Program-made: the position numbers and the translations under genes | Assembly (NCBI GenBank): GCA_947631355.1 | Contig: CANRKY010000002.1 | Span: 1 to 63,492 of the forward strand | From: an uncultured Marvinbryantia sp. | Lineage (GTDB): Bacteria; Bacillota; Clostridia; Lachnospirales; Lachnospiraceae | Direction: 5' to 3' | DNA length: 63,492 nt | Notes under the pieces: generated by a model | What the model saw: the letters and a program-made list of their open reading frames with translations, nothing else | The model's database searches: none | Told to the model about the DNA's origin: nothing | Shown: positions 47,762 through 56,853 of the stretch, in pieces | Layout of the letters: each line of letters opens with the position of its first letter | How positions within the stretch are numbered: the stretch's first letter is position 1

Positions 47762-48178
47762 ATGAAAATTTTCTGGAAACGCACATGTGCCTGTGTATTC
47801 CTGTTGATCATGGTGATGCTGGCGGCAGGATGCAAGGAAAAGGAACCGGAGGGCAAGATCCGTGATCTGGAATTTACCGTGCTGGAGGAGGACGCCATCC
47901 CCAAAGCAATGGCGGACGTCATCGCGGAAAATAAGGCGGAGGAGATGAAACTCAGCTACCAGAACGGGGGCTACCTCTACATAGCCAGAGGCTTCGGGGA
48001 GCAGAAGACCGGCGGATACAGCATCACCGTGAAGGAATGTTACCTGGCGGAAGACGGCATCCATGTAAAGTTTGAGCTGATGGGGCCGCGCGAGGAAAAC
48101 ATACCGGAAGAACCGTCCTACCCGTATATTGTCATTAAAACAGAAGAAATGGACGAGACGATCCTGTTTGAATCCTGA
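47762..48178 (+). CDS. Small lipoprotein, unknown function
   Basis: MKIFWKRTCACVFLLIMVMLAAGCKEKEPEGK lipobox LAAGC. Confidence 0.8.
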   Translation: MKIFWKRTCACVFLLIMVMLAAGCKEKEPEGKIRDLEFTVLEEDAIPKAMADVIAENKAEEMKLSYQNGGYLYIARGFGEQKTGGYSITVKECYLAEDGIHVKFELMGPREENIPEEPSYPYIVIKTEEMDETILFES

Positions 48179-48200
48179 AAACTGCGCTGCGAGACAAAGG

Positions 48201-48250
48201 CTGCGGCAAAGGCAGATCATTCATCTGCCGGAGCGGCAGTCTTTTTTTTT
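48201..48250 (+). terminator. Intrinsic terminator
   Basis: CTGC..GGCAGATcattcATCTGCC..GCAG followed by a run of T. Confidence 0.85.
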
Positions 48251-48263
48251 GTGTAAAAAACAC

Positions 48264-48318
48264 TTGCAATATACCCCCACAGGGTATATACTGTCTACAG
48301 ATACCCCAGAGGGGTATA
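48264..48318 (+). promoter_or_regulatory. csoR-copA promoter with two CsoR-type operator palindromes
   Basis: -35 TTGCAA (48264-48269), 17-bp spacer, -10 TATACT (48287-48292); ATACCCCCACAGGGTATAT (48271-48289) in the spacer and ATACCCCAGAGGGGTATA (48301-48318). Confidence 0.85.
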
Positions 48319-48492
48319 CATGGTAGAAATACGAGAGGATACTTTTCGGAGCACGCACATAAGAGGCGGCGAAGGAAGGCATCCTAGAAAAAGGTATACT
48401 GAAAGAAGGTGTGCCGGAAGAAGGCATCTTGGAAAAAGATATGCTGAAAATGGCGCACTGGAAAAACACATATATAAAGGGGGCGGAAAGAT

Positions 48493-48819
48493 ATGGCCGC
48501 GGAAAAAGAGACTGCGTGCTGCTGCAGAGCGGGGGAGAGCGGAAAGACAAAGGAGCGCTCCCAGGAAGAATATAAAGATCTGATCCATCGGCTGAACCGC
48601 ATTGAGGGGCAGATCCGCGGCATCCGCAAAATGGTGGAGAAGGACGCTTACTGTCCGGATATCCTGGTGCAGGTGGCCGCGGCGAACGCGGCTCTGAACA
48701 GCTTCAACAAAGTGCTGCTGGCAAACCACATCAAAACCTGTGTGGTGCGGGATATCCACGAGGGAAAAGAAGAAGTGATCGATGAGCTGGTCACCGTATT
48801 GCAGAAACTGATGAAGTAA
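48493..48819 (+). CDS. csoR: CsoR-family copper-sensing repressor
   Basis: HRLNRIEGQIRGIRKMVEKDAYCPDILVQVAAANAALNSFNKVLLANHIKTCVV. Confidence 0.94.
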   Translation: MAAEKETACCCRAGESGKTKERSQEEYKDLIHRLNRIEGQIRGIRKMVEKDAYCPDILVQVAAANAALNSFNKVLLANHIKTCVVRDIHEGKEEVIDELVTVLQKLMK

Positions 48820-48940
48820 CCGCCGAGGCTCTGTATTGTGAAGGACAGCGATGGTGGTTAGCAAATGCGTGCAGCCGCGCTGTGAAAAATAGCAGAGGCA
48901 ATTATATGGAACTTCGTCCAGGAAGGAGTGGAGACAGAAA

Positions 48941-51511
48941 ATGAGAAAATATATGGTCACGGGCATGAGCTGTGCAGCCTGCAGCGCCCGTGTGGAAAAA
49001 GCGGTATCGAAAGTGCCGGGGGTGGAGTCCTGCTCGGTCAGCCTGCTCACCAACTCCATGGGAGTGGAGGGCACGGCATCGGATGCAGACATTATGGCGG
49101 CGGTTCAAAACGCCGGCTATGGAGCGGCGCCGATGGACGGAGCGGGAATGGGCAGCGCCCCTGGAAACAATGGAGGGCCCACAGGGAGCACTGCCGGGAA
49201 CGCGGTTCTTTCGGCCACATCCCAGATGCAGGAGGATATGCTGGCGGATCACGAGACGCCGGTTTTAAAGCGACGGCTGTTTACCTCCCTGGGATTTCTG
49301 GCGGTGCTGATGTACCTTTCCATGGGACACATGATGTGGGGCTGGCCAGTCCCCTCGTTCCTGAGCGGCAATCACGTGGCTATGGGGCTTTTGCAGCTTC
49401 TGCTCACCGCCATCATCATGGTGATCAACCAGAAGTTTTTCATCAGCGGCTTTCGCAGCCTCTGGCACAGAGCGCCCAATATGGACACACTGGTGGCGCT
49501 GGGGTCAAGCGCGGCGTTTGTGTACAGCACCTACGCGTTGTTCGCCATGACGGACGCACAGGTAAAAGGCGATATGGCGGGCGTGATGCATTACATGCAC
49601 GAATTTTACTTTGAATCCGCCGCCATGATCCTCACCCTGATCACGGTGGGAAAAATGCTGGAGGCGCGCTCCAAAGGAAAGACCACGGACGCCTTAAAAG
49701 GGCTGATGCGGCTTGCGCCGAAAAGCGCCACGGTGATCCGCGGCGGCGAGGAAGTATCGGTATCCATCGATCAGGTGCAAAAAGGGGATATCTTTGTGGT
49801 GCGCCCCGGAGAGAACATTCCGGTGGACGGCATCGTGACGGAGGGCAGCAGCGCGGTGAACGAGGCGGCGCTCACAGGGGAGAGCATCCCGGTGGACAAG
49901 GCGGCGGGGGATCCGGTGTCCGCGGCCACCATCAATCAGTCCGGCTTCCTGAAATGCCAGGCGACCAGGGTGGGAGAGGACACCACGCTGTCCCAGATCA
50001 TCCGCATGGTCAGCGATGCGGCGGCCACCAAAGCGCCCATCGCCAAAGTGGCGGATAAGGTTTCCGGGGTGTTTGTGCCCGCGGTGATCGGCATAGCGAT
50101 CGTCACAGTGATCGGCTGGCTGCTGGCGGGCGAGAGCATCGGCTTCGCCCTGGCGCGGGGTATCTCCGTGCTGGTGATCAGCTGCCCCTGCGCACTGGGG
50201 CTTGCCACGCCGGTGGCTATTATGGTGGGCAGCGGCATGGGGGCCAAAAACGGGATTCTGTTCAAGACGGCGGTTTCCCTGGAAGAAGCCGGAAAAGTGG
50301 ATATCGTTGCGCTGGATAAAACCGGCACCATCACGCTGGGAGAGCCCAAAGCAACCGACATCCTGCCCGCAAAGGGCGTATCGGAGGCGGAGCTGCTGAA
50401 CCTGGCCTGCGCGCTGGAACAAAAGAGCGAGCATCCCCTGGCGCGGGCGGTTCTGAACATGGCACAGGAAAAAGGCATGACGCCGGAGGAAGTGACCGAT
50501 TTTCAGGCCCTTCCGGGGAACGGGCTGACGGCCCGGCGGCAGGGCTGCGCGCTGTGCGGCGGGAACCTGGCGTTCATCCGGGAAAAGGCTCAGATACCGG
50601 ACGCGGTGAGACGTCAGGCGGAAAAACTGGCGGAGGAAGGCAAAACGCCCCTGTTCTTTTCGGAGGACGGGAAGCTGGCGGGCATCATCGCCGTGGCGGA
50701 TGTGATGAAAGAAGACAGCCCCCAGGCGATCCGCGAGATGCAGAACATGGGGATCCGCGTGGTCATGCTCACGGGGGATAACGAGCGCACCGCGAAGGCC
50801 ATCGGCAGGCAGGCGGGCGTGGACGAGGTGATCGCGGGCGTGCTGCCGGACGGCAAGGAGAGCGTGATCCGCTCCCTGAAGGAAAAAGGAAAAGTGGCCA
50901 TGGTGGGAGACGGCATCAACGACGCGCCTGCGCTCACGCGGGCGGATATCGGCATCGCCATCGGGGCCGGCACGGATGTGGCCATCGACGCGGCGGATGT
51001 GGTGTTGATGAAAAGCCGCCTGAGCGATGTGCCGGCAGCCATCCGACTGAGCCGCGGCACACTGCGGAATATCCACGAAAATCTGTTCTGGGCGTTCTTC
51101 TATAATGTGATCGGCATCCCGCTGGCCATGGGCGTGTGGATCCCGCTGTTCGGCTGGAAGCTGAACCCCATGTTCGGGGCGGCGGCTATGAGCTTATCCA
51201 GTTTCTGCGTAGTCACCAACGCGCTGCGCCTGAATCTGTTTAAGATACATGATGCAAGCAAAGACAAAAAAAGAATCAAAAAAGAAAAGGAGAGAAAAAA
51301 CATGACAAAGACAATGAAAATCGAAGGTATGATGTGCGGACACTGCTCCGGCAGAGTAAAGAAGGCCCTGGAGGCGCTGCCCCAGGTGGCAGGCGCGGAA
51401 GTAAGCCACGAGACCGGCACCGCCGTAGTTACACTGAGCGCGGAAGTGGCGGACGATGTGCTGAAAAAAGCGGTGGAGGATCAGGATTATAAAGTAGTGG
51501 CGATTCAGTAA
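48941..51511 (+). CDS. copA: Copper-translocating P1B-type ATPase with N- and C-terminal HMA domains
   Basis: GMSCAACSARVEKAV; SCPCALGLATPVAIMVG; DKTGTIT; VAMVGDGINDAPALT; C-terminal MKIEGMMCGHCSGRVKKALEAL. Confidence 0.97.
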   Translation: MRKYMVTGMSCAACSARVEKAVSKVPGVESCSVSLLTNSMGVEGTASDADIMAAVQNAGYGAAPMDGAGMGSAPGNNGGPTGSTAGNAVLSATSQMQEDMLADHETPVLKRRLFTSLGFLAVLMYLSMGHMMWGWPVPSFLSGNHVAMGLLQLLLTAIIMVINQKFFISGFRSLWHRAPNMDTLVALGSSAAFVYSTYALFAMTDAQVKGDMAGVMHYMHEFYFESAAMILTLITVGKMLEARSKGKTTDALKGLMRLAPKSATVIRGGEEVSVSIDQVQKGDIFVVRPGENIPVDGIVTEGSSAVNEAALTGESIPVDKAAGDPVSAATINQSGFLKCQATRVGEDTTLSQIIRMVSDAAATKAPIAKVADKVSGVFVPAVIGIAIVTVIGWLLAGESIGFALARGISVLVISCPCALGLATPVAIMVGSGMGAKNGILFKTAVSLEEAGKVDIVALDKTGTITLGEPKATDILPAKGVSEAELLNLACALEQKSEHPLARAVLNMAQEKGMTPEEVTDFQALPGNGLTARRQGCALCGGNLAFIREKAQIPDAVRRQAEKLAEEGKTPLFFSEDGKLAGIIAVADVMKEDSPQAIREMQNMGIRVVMLTGDNERTAKAIGRQAGVDEVIAGVLPDGKESVIRSLKEKGKVAMVGDGINDAPALTRADIGIAIGAGTDVAIDAADVVLMKSRLSDVPAAIRLSRGTLRNIHENLFWAFFYNVIGIPLAMGVWIPLFGWKLNPMFGAAAMSLSSFCVVTNALRLNLFKIHDASKDKKRIKKEKERKNMTKTMKIEGMMCGHCSGRVKKALEALPQVAGAEVSHETGTAVVTLSAEVADDVLKKAVEDQDYKVVAIQ

Positions 51512-51617
51512 CGTATAGTGAGCAACCATTCATTGATCCCGGAAACCATACAGGCGCTTTGCCGGACATCTTTACAGACGAACAGATGTTTGCTATAATA
51601 AGGCAGGAGGACTTGCC

Positions 51618-52940
51618 ATGGAACAGATGACGCTTTTTGATGACAGAGAAAAAACTGCGCCCCTTGCCAGCCGCCTGCGCCCGGAGCGCCTGGAGCAGTT
51701 TGTGGGGCAGGAGCACTTATTGGGGCCGGGGAAAATGCTGCGGCGGCTGATCGAGGAAGACCAGATTTCATCCATGATCTTCTGGGGGCCGCCCGGCGTG
51801 GGAAAAACCACTCTGGCCGGCATCATTGCCGCCCGCACAAAAGCGGATTTCATCAACTTCAGCGCGGTCACCAGCGGGATCAAGGAGATCAAGGAAGTGA
51901 TGCAGAGGGCGGAGAGCAGCCGCTGCATGGGAATACGCACGGTGCTGTTCGTGGATGAGATCCACCGCTTCAACAAGGCGCAGCAGGATGCGTTCCTGCC
52001 CTTCGTGGAAAAAGGGAGCATCATTTTAATCGGCGCCACCACGGAAAATCCGTCGTTTGAGGTGAACGCGGCGCTTTTGTCCCGCTGCAGGGTGTTTGTG
52101 CTGAAAGCGCTGGAGGAGGACGACCTGGTGCGGCTTTTGCAGAACGCGCTGGAGAGTCCCTCTGGTTTTCAAAATTCCCATGTGAAGATGACAGACCGGC
52201 AGCTGCGGGCCATCGCGGCCTTTGCCAATGGGGACGCCCGCACGGCCTTAAACACGCTGGAGATGGCGGTGCTGAACGGGCAGATCAGCGCGGAGGGCAT
52301 CACGGTCACAGACGAAGGGCTGGAGCAGTGCATCAGCCGCAGATCCCTTCTCTACGATAAAACCGGGGAAGAACACTACAACCTTATTTCCGCGCTGCAC
52401 AAATCCATGCGCAATAGCGATCCGGACGCTGCGATCTACTGGATGTGCCGTATGCTGGAAGGCGGGGAAAACCCGCTGTACATCGCGCGGCGCCTGGTGC
52501 GCTTTGCCAGTGAAGACGTTGGAATGGCAGACAGCCAGGCCCTGCAGGTGGCAGTGGCGGCGTATCAGGCCTGCCACTTTCTGGGGATGCCGGAGTGCGA
52601 TGTGCACCTCACCCATGCGGTCACGTACCTGGCCATGGCTCCGAAGTCCAATGCCCTGTATGTGGCGTGCGAGGAGTGCAAAAAAGATGTGAAAGAAAAG
52701 CGGGCGGAGCCGGTGCCGCTGTGGCTGCGGAACGCGCCTACGGATCTGATGAAAAATCTGCATTACGGCGCAGGCTATCAGTATGCGCACGATACGGCGG
52801 AGAAACTCACGAATATGCAGTGCCTGCCGGATTCCCTGGCCGGGCGGGAGTATTACCGGCCCACAGGCCAGGGCCAGGAGGCCCGGATAAAGGAGCGCCT
52901 TCGGGAGATCAAAGACTGGAAAGAGGAGCACAGCAACTAG
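51618..52940 (+). CDS. rarA: Replication-associated recombination protein A (RarA/MgsA AAA ATPase)
   Basis: PLASRLRPERLEQFVGQEHLLGPGKMLRR...FWGPPGVGKTTLAGIIA...FVDEIHRFNKAQQDAFLPFVE...GATTENPSFEVNAALLSRCRVF. Confidence 0.96.
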   Translation: MEQMTLFDDREKTAPLASRLRPERLEQFVGQEHLLGPGKMLRRLIEEDQISSMIFWGPPGVGKTTLAGIIAARTKADFINFSAVTSGIKEIKEVMQRAESSRCMGIRTVLFVDEIHRFNKAQQDAFLPFVEKGSIILIGATTENPSFEVNAALLSRCRVFVLKALEEDDLVRLLQNALESPSGFQNSHVKMTDRQLRAIAAFANGDARTALNTLEMAVLNGQISAEGITVTDEGLEQCISRRSLLYDKTGEEHYNLISALHKSMRNSDPDAAIYWMCRMLEGGENPLYIARRLVRFASEDVGMADSQALQVAVAAYQACHFLGMPECDVHLTHAVTYLAMAPKSNALYVACEECKKDVKEKRAEPVPLWLRNAPTDLMKNLHYGAGYQYAHDTAEKLTNMQCLPDSLAGREYYRPTGQGQEARIKERLREIKDWKEEHSN

Positions 52941-52958
52941 AAAAAAACGCAGGCCGGG

Positions 52959-54017
52959 TTACCCCAGCTTGCGTTTTAGCATTTCTGCATTGGAGGCGTA
53001 CTGCAGCGCGGTCTGCGCTGTGATGACGCCTTTTTTGTATAATGCCAGCAGATTGTTGTCCATCGAGATCATGGATTCGCTGGAGGACGCATATACCAGA
53101 CCGTCGATCTGCGGCACTTTATTGTCGCGGATCATGTTGCGGATGGCAGGCGTGAGCGTCATCACCTCGAAGACGGGGATCAGGCTGCCGTTCACGGCCG
53201 GCACCAGCTGCTGGGACACTACGGCCTGCAGCACGGTGGAGAGCTGAATGGCGATCTGCCGCTGCTGCGTGGGCTCAAACACATCAATGATGCGGTCGAT
53301 GGTGTTTGCGGCGCCGATGGTGTGCAGGCTGGACAGGATCAGATGGCCTGTCTCGGCGGCGGTCATGGCGGTCTGTATGGTTTCGTAATCACGCATCTCC
53401 CCCAGCAGGATCACATCCGGGCTCTGGCGCAGCGCGGCGCGCAGGGCAATCAGATAGCTTTCCGTGTCGGTGGCGATCTCGCGCTGGCTCACAATGCTCT
53501 GCTCATGCCGGTGCAGGAACTCCAGCGGATCTTCCAGCGTGATGATATGTTTTTTCTGAGTGCGGTTGATATAGTCCACCATACACGCCAGCGTGGTGGA
53601 TTTTCCGCTTCCCGCGGGCCCGGTCACCAGTACCATGCCCTTGGCAAAGTCTGCCAGCTTGATAATGCTTGCAGGGATACCTAGCACATCCGGCGAGGGC
53701 AGATTGAAGGAGATCACACGCACCACCGCGGCGTAGGAGCCCCTCTGTTTGTAGGTGCTCACACGGAAACGCGAGAGGCCCTGGATCGCGAATGAAAAGT
53801 CATCGTCCCCGATCTCGGTCAGCTTTTTCATGCTGCGCTTCCCGGCCAGGTCGTAGATCTCTTTGATCATATTTTCCGTGTCCACGGGCATCATTTTTTC
53901 GGCGGACACAGACTGCAGGATGCCGTTTGCCTTGTAAGAAAGGGGGAGTCCGGCGATGATAAAAATGTCGGACGCCTTATTTTCCGAAGCGATTTTTAAA
54001 AGTTCGATCGTATTCAT
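52959..54017 (-). CDS. PilT-like type IV pilus/secretion ATPase
   Basis: ELLKIASENKASDIFIIAGLPLSYKANG; VTGPAGSGKSTTLACMVDYINR; LEDPLEFLHRHEQSIVSQRE; LLGEMRDYETIQTAMTAAETGHLILSSLHT. Confidence 0.94.
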   Translation of the reverse strand: MNTIELLKIASENKASDIFIIAGLPLSYKANGILQSVSAEKMMPVDTENMIKEIYDLAGKRSMKKLTEIGDDDFSFAIQGLSRFRVSTYKQRGSYAAVVRVISFNLPSPDVLGIPASIIKLADFAKGMVLVTGPAGSGKSTTLACMVDYINRTQKKHIITLEDPLEFLHRHEQSIVSQREIATDTESYLIALRAALRQSPDVILLGEMRDYETIQTAMTAAETGHLILSSLHTIGAANTIDRIIDVFEPTQQRQIAIQLSTVLQAVVSQQLVPAVNGSLIPVFEVMTLTPAIRNMIRDNKVPQIDGLVYASSSESMISMDNNLLALYKKGVITAQTALQYASNAEMLKRKLG

Positions 54018-54041
54018 AAATTACCTCCAAACCGCAAATAT

Positions 54042-54149
54042 CCGCGGTTTTCTAACTCCCGATGTGAGCCGCAGCCTTCTGATTTCCGGTATAATCCGCG
54101 GCTTTCTAACTCCCGATGTGAGCCGCGGCTTTTTAGTCCCCGGTATACA
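54042..54149. repeat. 54-bp tandem hairpin repeat (two units) between the pilus genes
   Basis: CCGCGGTTTTCTAACTCCCGATGTGAGCCGC... at 54042-54095 and 54096-54149. Confidence 0.8.
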
Positions 54150-54519
54150 GGTGCAGGGTTTCGTCCGCCTCCCAGTTTCCCACATTTTCCGTCTTCCACT
54201 CCTTCACATCGTAGCGCTGATCCTTTTCGGAAAACGTCAGCGTCACCGCAAGCTGCTGGGAATCGTTAATGGGAATCTGGTAAGAGACCTCAGCGCCTTC
54301 CGGCTGCTCGTTTAAAGCGTTCCATTTCTGGATCGCCTGGTTCTCCGCCGCGTAGTAGGATTCCACCCGATCCGCGTACTTCCGGCTCAGCATATAGTCG
54401 GAGCGCGCGGTGATCAGCGCAAGCGTAGCAAAGCTCACCAGAGAAAGCAGGATAAAAATGATTAATATAGAAGAAATCCCCACATTAAAAATAGAGGCGG
54501 TCTTTTTTTTCATCTGCAA
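54133..54519 (-). CDS. PilX-like/minor pilin-associated hypothetical membrane protein
   Basis: Single N-terminal TM: FNVGISSILIIFILLSLVSFATLALITARSDYMLSRKYADRVESYYAAENQAIQKWNAL. Confidence 0.65.
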   Translation of the reverse strand: MQMKKKTASIFNVGISSILIIFILLSLVSFATLALITARSDYMLSRKYADRVESYYAAENQAIQKWNALNEQPEGAEVSYQIPINDSQQLAVTLTFSEKDQRYDVKEWKTENVGNWEADETLHLYTGD

Positions 54520-54535
54520 ACATCCTTTCCGGATC

Positions 54536-54910
54536 TCACCGGTTCTTTTTGGTCAGCTCCAGGGCGAAGACAGATTCGTTGGTGTCAGGCCGGAGCGCGG
54601 AAATGTGGTAGGCGCTGTCGTCCTCTGTGACGCGAAGCCAGCAGTCATATGACCCGTCGAGGCGAACCAGATAACTGCCGCTCTGGGCGGGGCTTCCGCC
54701 GAAATATTCCGGCAGGGCGTCCATCCCATCGTTTTCCAGAATGGCTGCGGCGCTCTGGCAGTGAGTCACGGCCTCGTTTAAAAGGGCGGCGTCCCGGCTG
54801 AGCATATGCGCTTTCGCGAAAAGCTGCAGGCACACGGCCCCGGCCACCGAGAAAAAGAGGATGGCAAACATCATTTCCATTAAAAATAAACCGGATTTTG
54901 AACGCTTCAT
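54536..54910 (-). CDS. Pseudopilin-like protein
   Basis: SG|LFLMEMMFAILFFSVAGAVCLQLFAKAHMLS has a prepilin-like cleavage Gly and Glu at +5. Confidence 0.7.
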   Translation of the reverse strand: MKRSKSGLFLMEMMFAILFFSVAGAVCLQLFAKAHMLSRDAALLNEAVTHCQSAAAILENDGMDALPEYFGGSPAQSGSYLVRLDGSYDCWLRVTEDDSAYHISALRPDTNESVFALELTKKNR

Positions 54911-54926
54911 AATCTTCTCCTGCGTG

Positions 54927-55406
54927 TCAGATGCTTTTGGTATTCACATACATGGACAGAATGTTGTCTTGTTCATCGGATACGGTGATGCGGTACAGCT
55001 GCTCCGATGCCTGCTCGATGGAAAAAGAAGACACATCTGTGATAGCCTGTCCGGCCATCAGGGCGGGCTCGGCGGAACTTTTCACGAAAAGCTCCCGCAG
55101 GCTGCCTTCGTAGGTGTAAATATAAGTGGAGTAGGTGTCGTCGCCGTAAGTGCTGTCCAGGATCAGGGCGGGTTCCCCCTCCACATCCCCCACCCGGATG
55201 TTTCCGGACGCGTCGTTCTGGCGGATCTTCTCCGCGATATAGGCCAGAGAGATACGCTTCACAGCGTTTGCCTCCTGAGTGCTCACCGTGGAGCGATAAA
55301 CATTCGCGCCGATCACCACCACCAGGAGGGCGGAAACGGCGAACACACCAAAGAGGGACAATGTAAATATAAAATCCACCATAAAATGTTTCTGCTTCTT
55401 CATCAC
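54927..55406 (-). CDS. Membrane-anchored hypothetical protein of the pilus operon (DUF4860-like)
   Basis: KKQKHFMVDFIFTLSLFGVFAVSALLVVVIGANVYRSTV; syntenic within the pilus cluster. Confidence 0.6.
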   Translation of the reverse strand: MMKKQKHFMVDFIFTLSLFGVFAVSALLVVVIGANVYRSTVSTQEANAVKRISLAYIAEKIRQNDASGNIRVGDVEGEPALILDSTYGDDTYSTYIYTYEGSLRELFVKSSAEPALMAGQAITDVSSFSIEQASEQLYRITVSDEQDNILSMYVNTKSI

Positions 55407-55448
55407 GGATTTCTCCTAATATCAATTTACACCGGTGCCGCGCGCCAT

Positions 55449-55784
55449 TCATCGCTTGCGCGGGATCACGGACACCGAAGGGTAGATGTTCTGCCCGATG
55501 ATCTGATAGTCGATCAAAAAGGAATCCTTATCGTAGTAAACCGGATAATTGTTCAACAGGTAGTCCAGGCTTTCCGGATAGGCGCCCTCCAGGGCGTAGC
55601 ACTGCATGATCCCCCGGCGCAGAGTGGATTCCAGATTTTTTTTCTGCTCCTCAGACGCGGTGCCGGACAAAGAGAGCACGGACATATAAAACCCTGCCAG
55701 TACCGCAAGAGTGACGGCCAGTGGAGCCGCTTTGCGGATGATCTGAAAAATTGTTTTTTTCTTTACAAACCGGTGCGAAAACAT
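55449..55784 (-). CDS. Pilin-like hypothetical protein of the pilus operon
   Basis: One N-terminal TM, then RRGIMQCYALEGAYPESLDYLLNNYPVYYDKDSFLIDYQIIGQNIYPSVSVI (pilin-like globular pattern). Confidence 0.6.
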   Translation of the reverse strand: MFSHRFVKKKTIFQIIRKAAPLAVTLAVLAGFYMSVLSLSGTASEEQKKNLESTLRRGIMQCYALEGAYPESLDYLLNNYPVYYDKDSFLIDYQIIGQNIYPSVSVIPRKR

Positions 55785-55804
55785 ACAGACACTCCTTTTT
55801 CAGG

Positions 55805-56833
55805 TTACAGCCCGCCCATGCCGGACAGGATGCCCAGCAGCGGCAGGATAACGGACAAGAGGATCACGCCCACCACCAGCGACAGCAGAGCCACCAGGGA
55901 AGGCTCGATCACGGAGATCAGCCCGCTCACCAGATCCTGGGTTTCCTCCTGATAGCGCTGGGCCACTTTTTTCATCACAGTATCCACCGAACCCACGCGG
56001 TAGCCCACGGAGATCATGCGGGAATACAGGCCGCCGAAAATGCCAGACTGCGCCAGGGCCTCGGAAAATTCCGTTCCCTCCGCGGTCATCTCACGGCACT
56101 TCTTTATTTTCTCATTCATCTTTTCATCGTTTACCAGATCCAGGATCATATCCAGGCTCTCGTCCGTATCCAGCCCGCTGGACAGGGTGAGGGCCATGCC
56201 GCTGGCAAACCGTCCGGCGGCGATCTTTTCATAAAAATTCTGCAGGAACGGGAGCTGTATCTTTTTGTTCCGCACAAGCCACACCGCCAGCACGCCCAGC
56301 ACAGCCAGCACAAGCAGAATGATATAGCCGTAGCTGCCGAGAAAGTTCCCCAGGTGCAGCAGGCTGCCGGAGATACCGGTCATATCGCTCCCCAGCTGCC
56401 GGTAAACCTGCTGGAACACCGGCATCACGCGGATCAGCAGGATCGCCACGATGGCGATCATAATGCCCACCATGACCAGAGGGTAGGTGACGGCGGAGCG
56501 GATCTCTTTCTGGATAGTGTCCTCCCGCTCGTAATAGTCGGAGAGAGAGGTCAGAACCTCGTCCAGATTTCCGGACAGCTCCCCGATGCGCACCATATTC
56601 AGGGCGTAGCCCGGAAAGACATTGGACGCCTCCAGGGCGGGGTGCAGGCTGCCGGTCTCATCGATCACCTGGTGGATGGACGCCAGCAGCTTTCTGGTCT
56701 CCTCATCTTCGGCGTCCTCCTCCATCATGGTGACGCCCTCCACAGCCGGGATGCCGGAGTGCTGGATCATGGCCATCTGGCTGAAAAAGGCGGCCAGCTC
56801 CGCGTTCGATAAAAATTTTTGTTTCTGTTTCAT
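55805..56833 (-). CDS. Type II secretion F family protein (PilC/GspF)
   Basis: LSNAELAAFFSQMAMIQHSGIPAVEGVTMM...GELSGNLDEVLTSLSDYYEREDTIQKEIRSAVTYPLVMVGIMIAIV...VIEPSLVALLSLVVG. Confidence 0.93.
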   Translation of the reverse strand: MKQKQKFLSNAELAAFFSQMAMIQHSGIPAVEGVTMMEEDAEDEETRKLLASIHQVIDETGSLHPALEASNVFPGYALNMVRIGELSGNLDEVLTSLSDYYEREDTIQKEIRSAVTYPLVMVGIMIAIVAILLIRVMPVFQQVYRQLGSDMTGISGSLLHLGNFLGSYGYIILLVLAVLGVLAVWLVRNKKIQLPFLQNFYEKIAAGRFASGMALTLSSGLDTDESLDMILDLVNDEKMNEKIKKCREMTAEGTEFSEALAQSGIFGGLYSRMISVGYRVGSVDTVMKKVAQRYQEETQDLVSGLISVIEPSLVALLSLVVGVILLSVILPLLGILSGMGGL

Positions 56834-56853
56834 TCGGTTATCCTCCCGATCGC

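Noticed and set aside
48320-48583. 87-aa Arg-rich ORF preceding csoR
   Set aside because: Overlaps the csoR start out of frame, lacks an SD and has composition of a repetitive leader; not annotated as CDS.
49694-51076. 460-aa minus-strand ORF inside copA
   Set aside because: Antisense of unmistakable P-type ATPase motifs; no independent family signal.
51255-51300. Programmed frameshift at the A-rich run in copA
   Set aside because: A-runs are present, but the main frame continues through the C-terminal HMA domain and the SD+ATG internal start explains a possible short product more simply.
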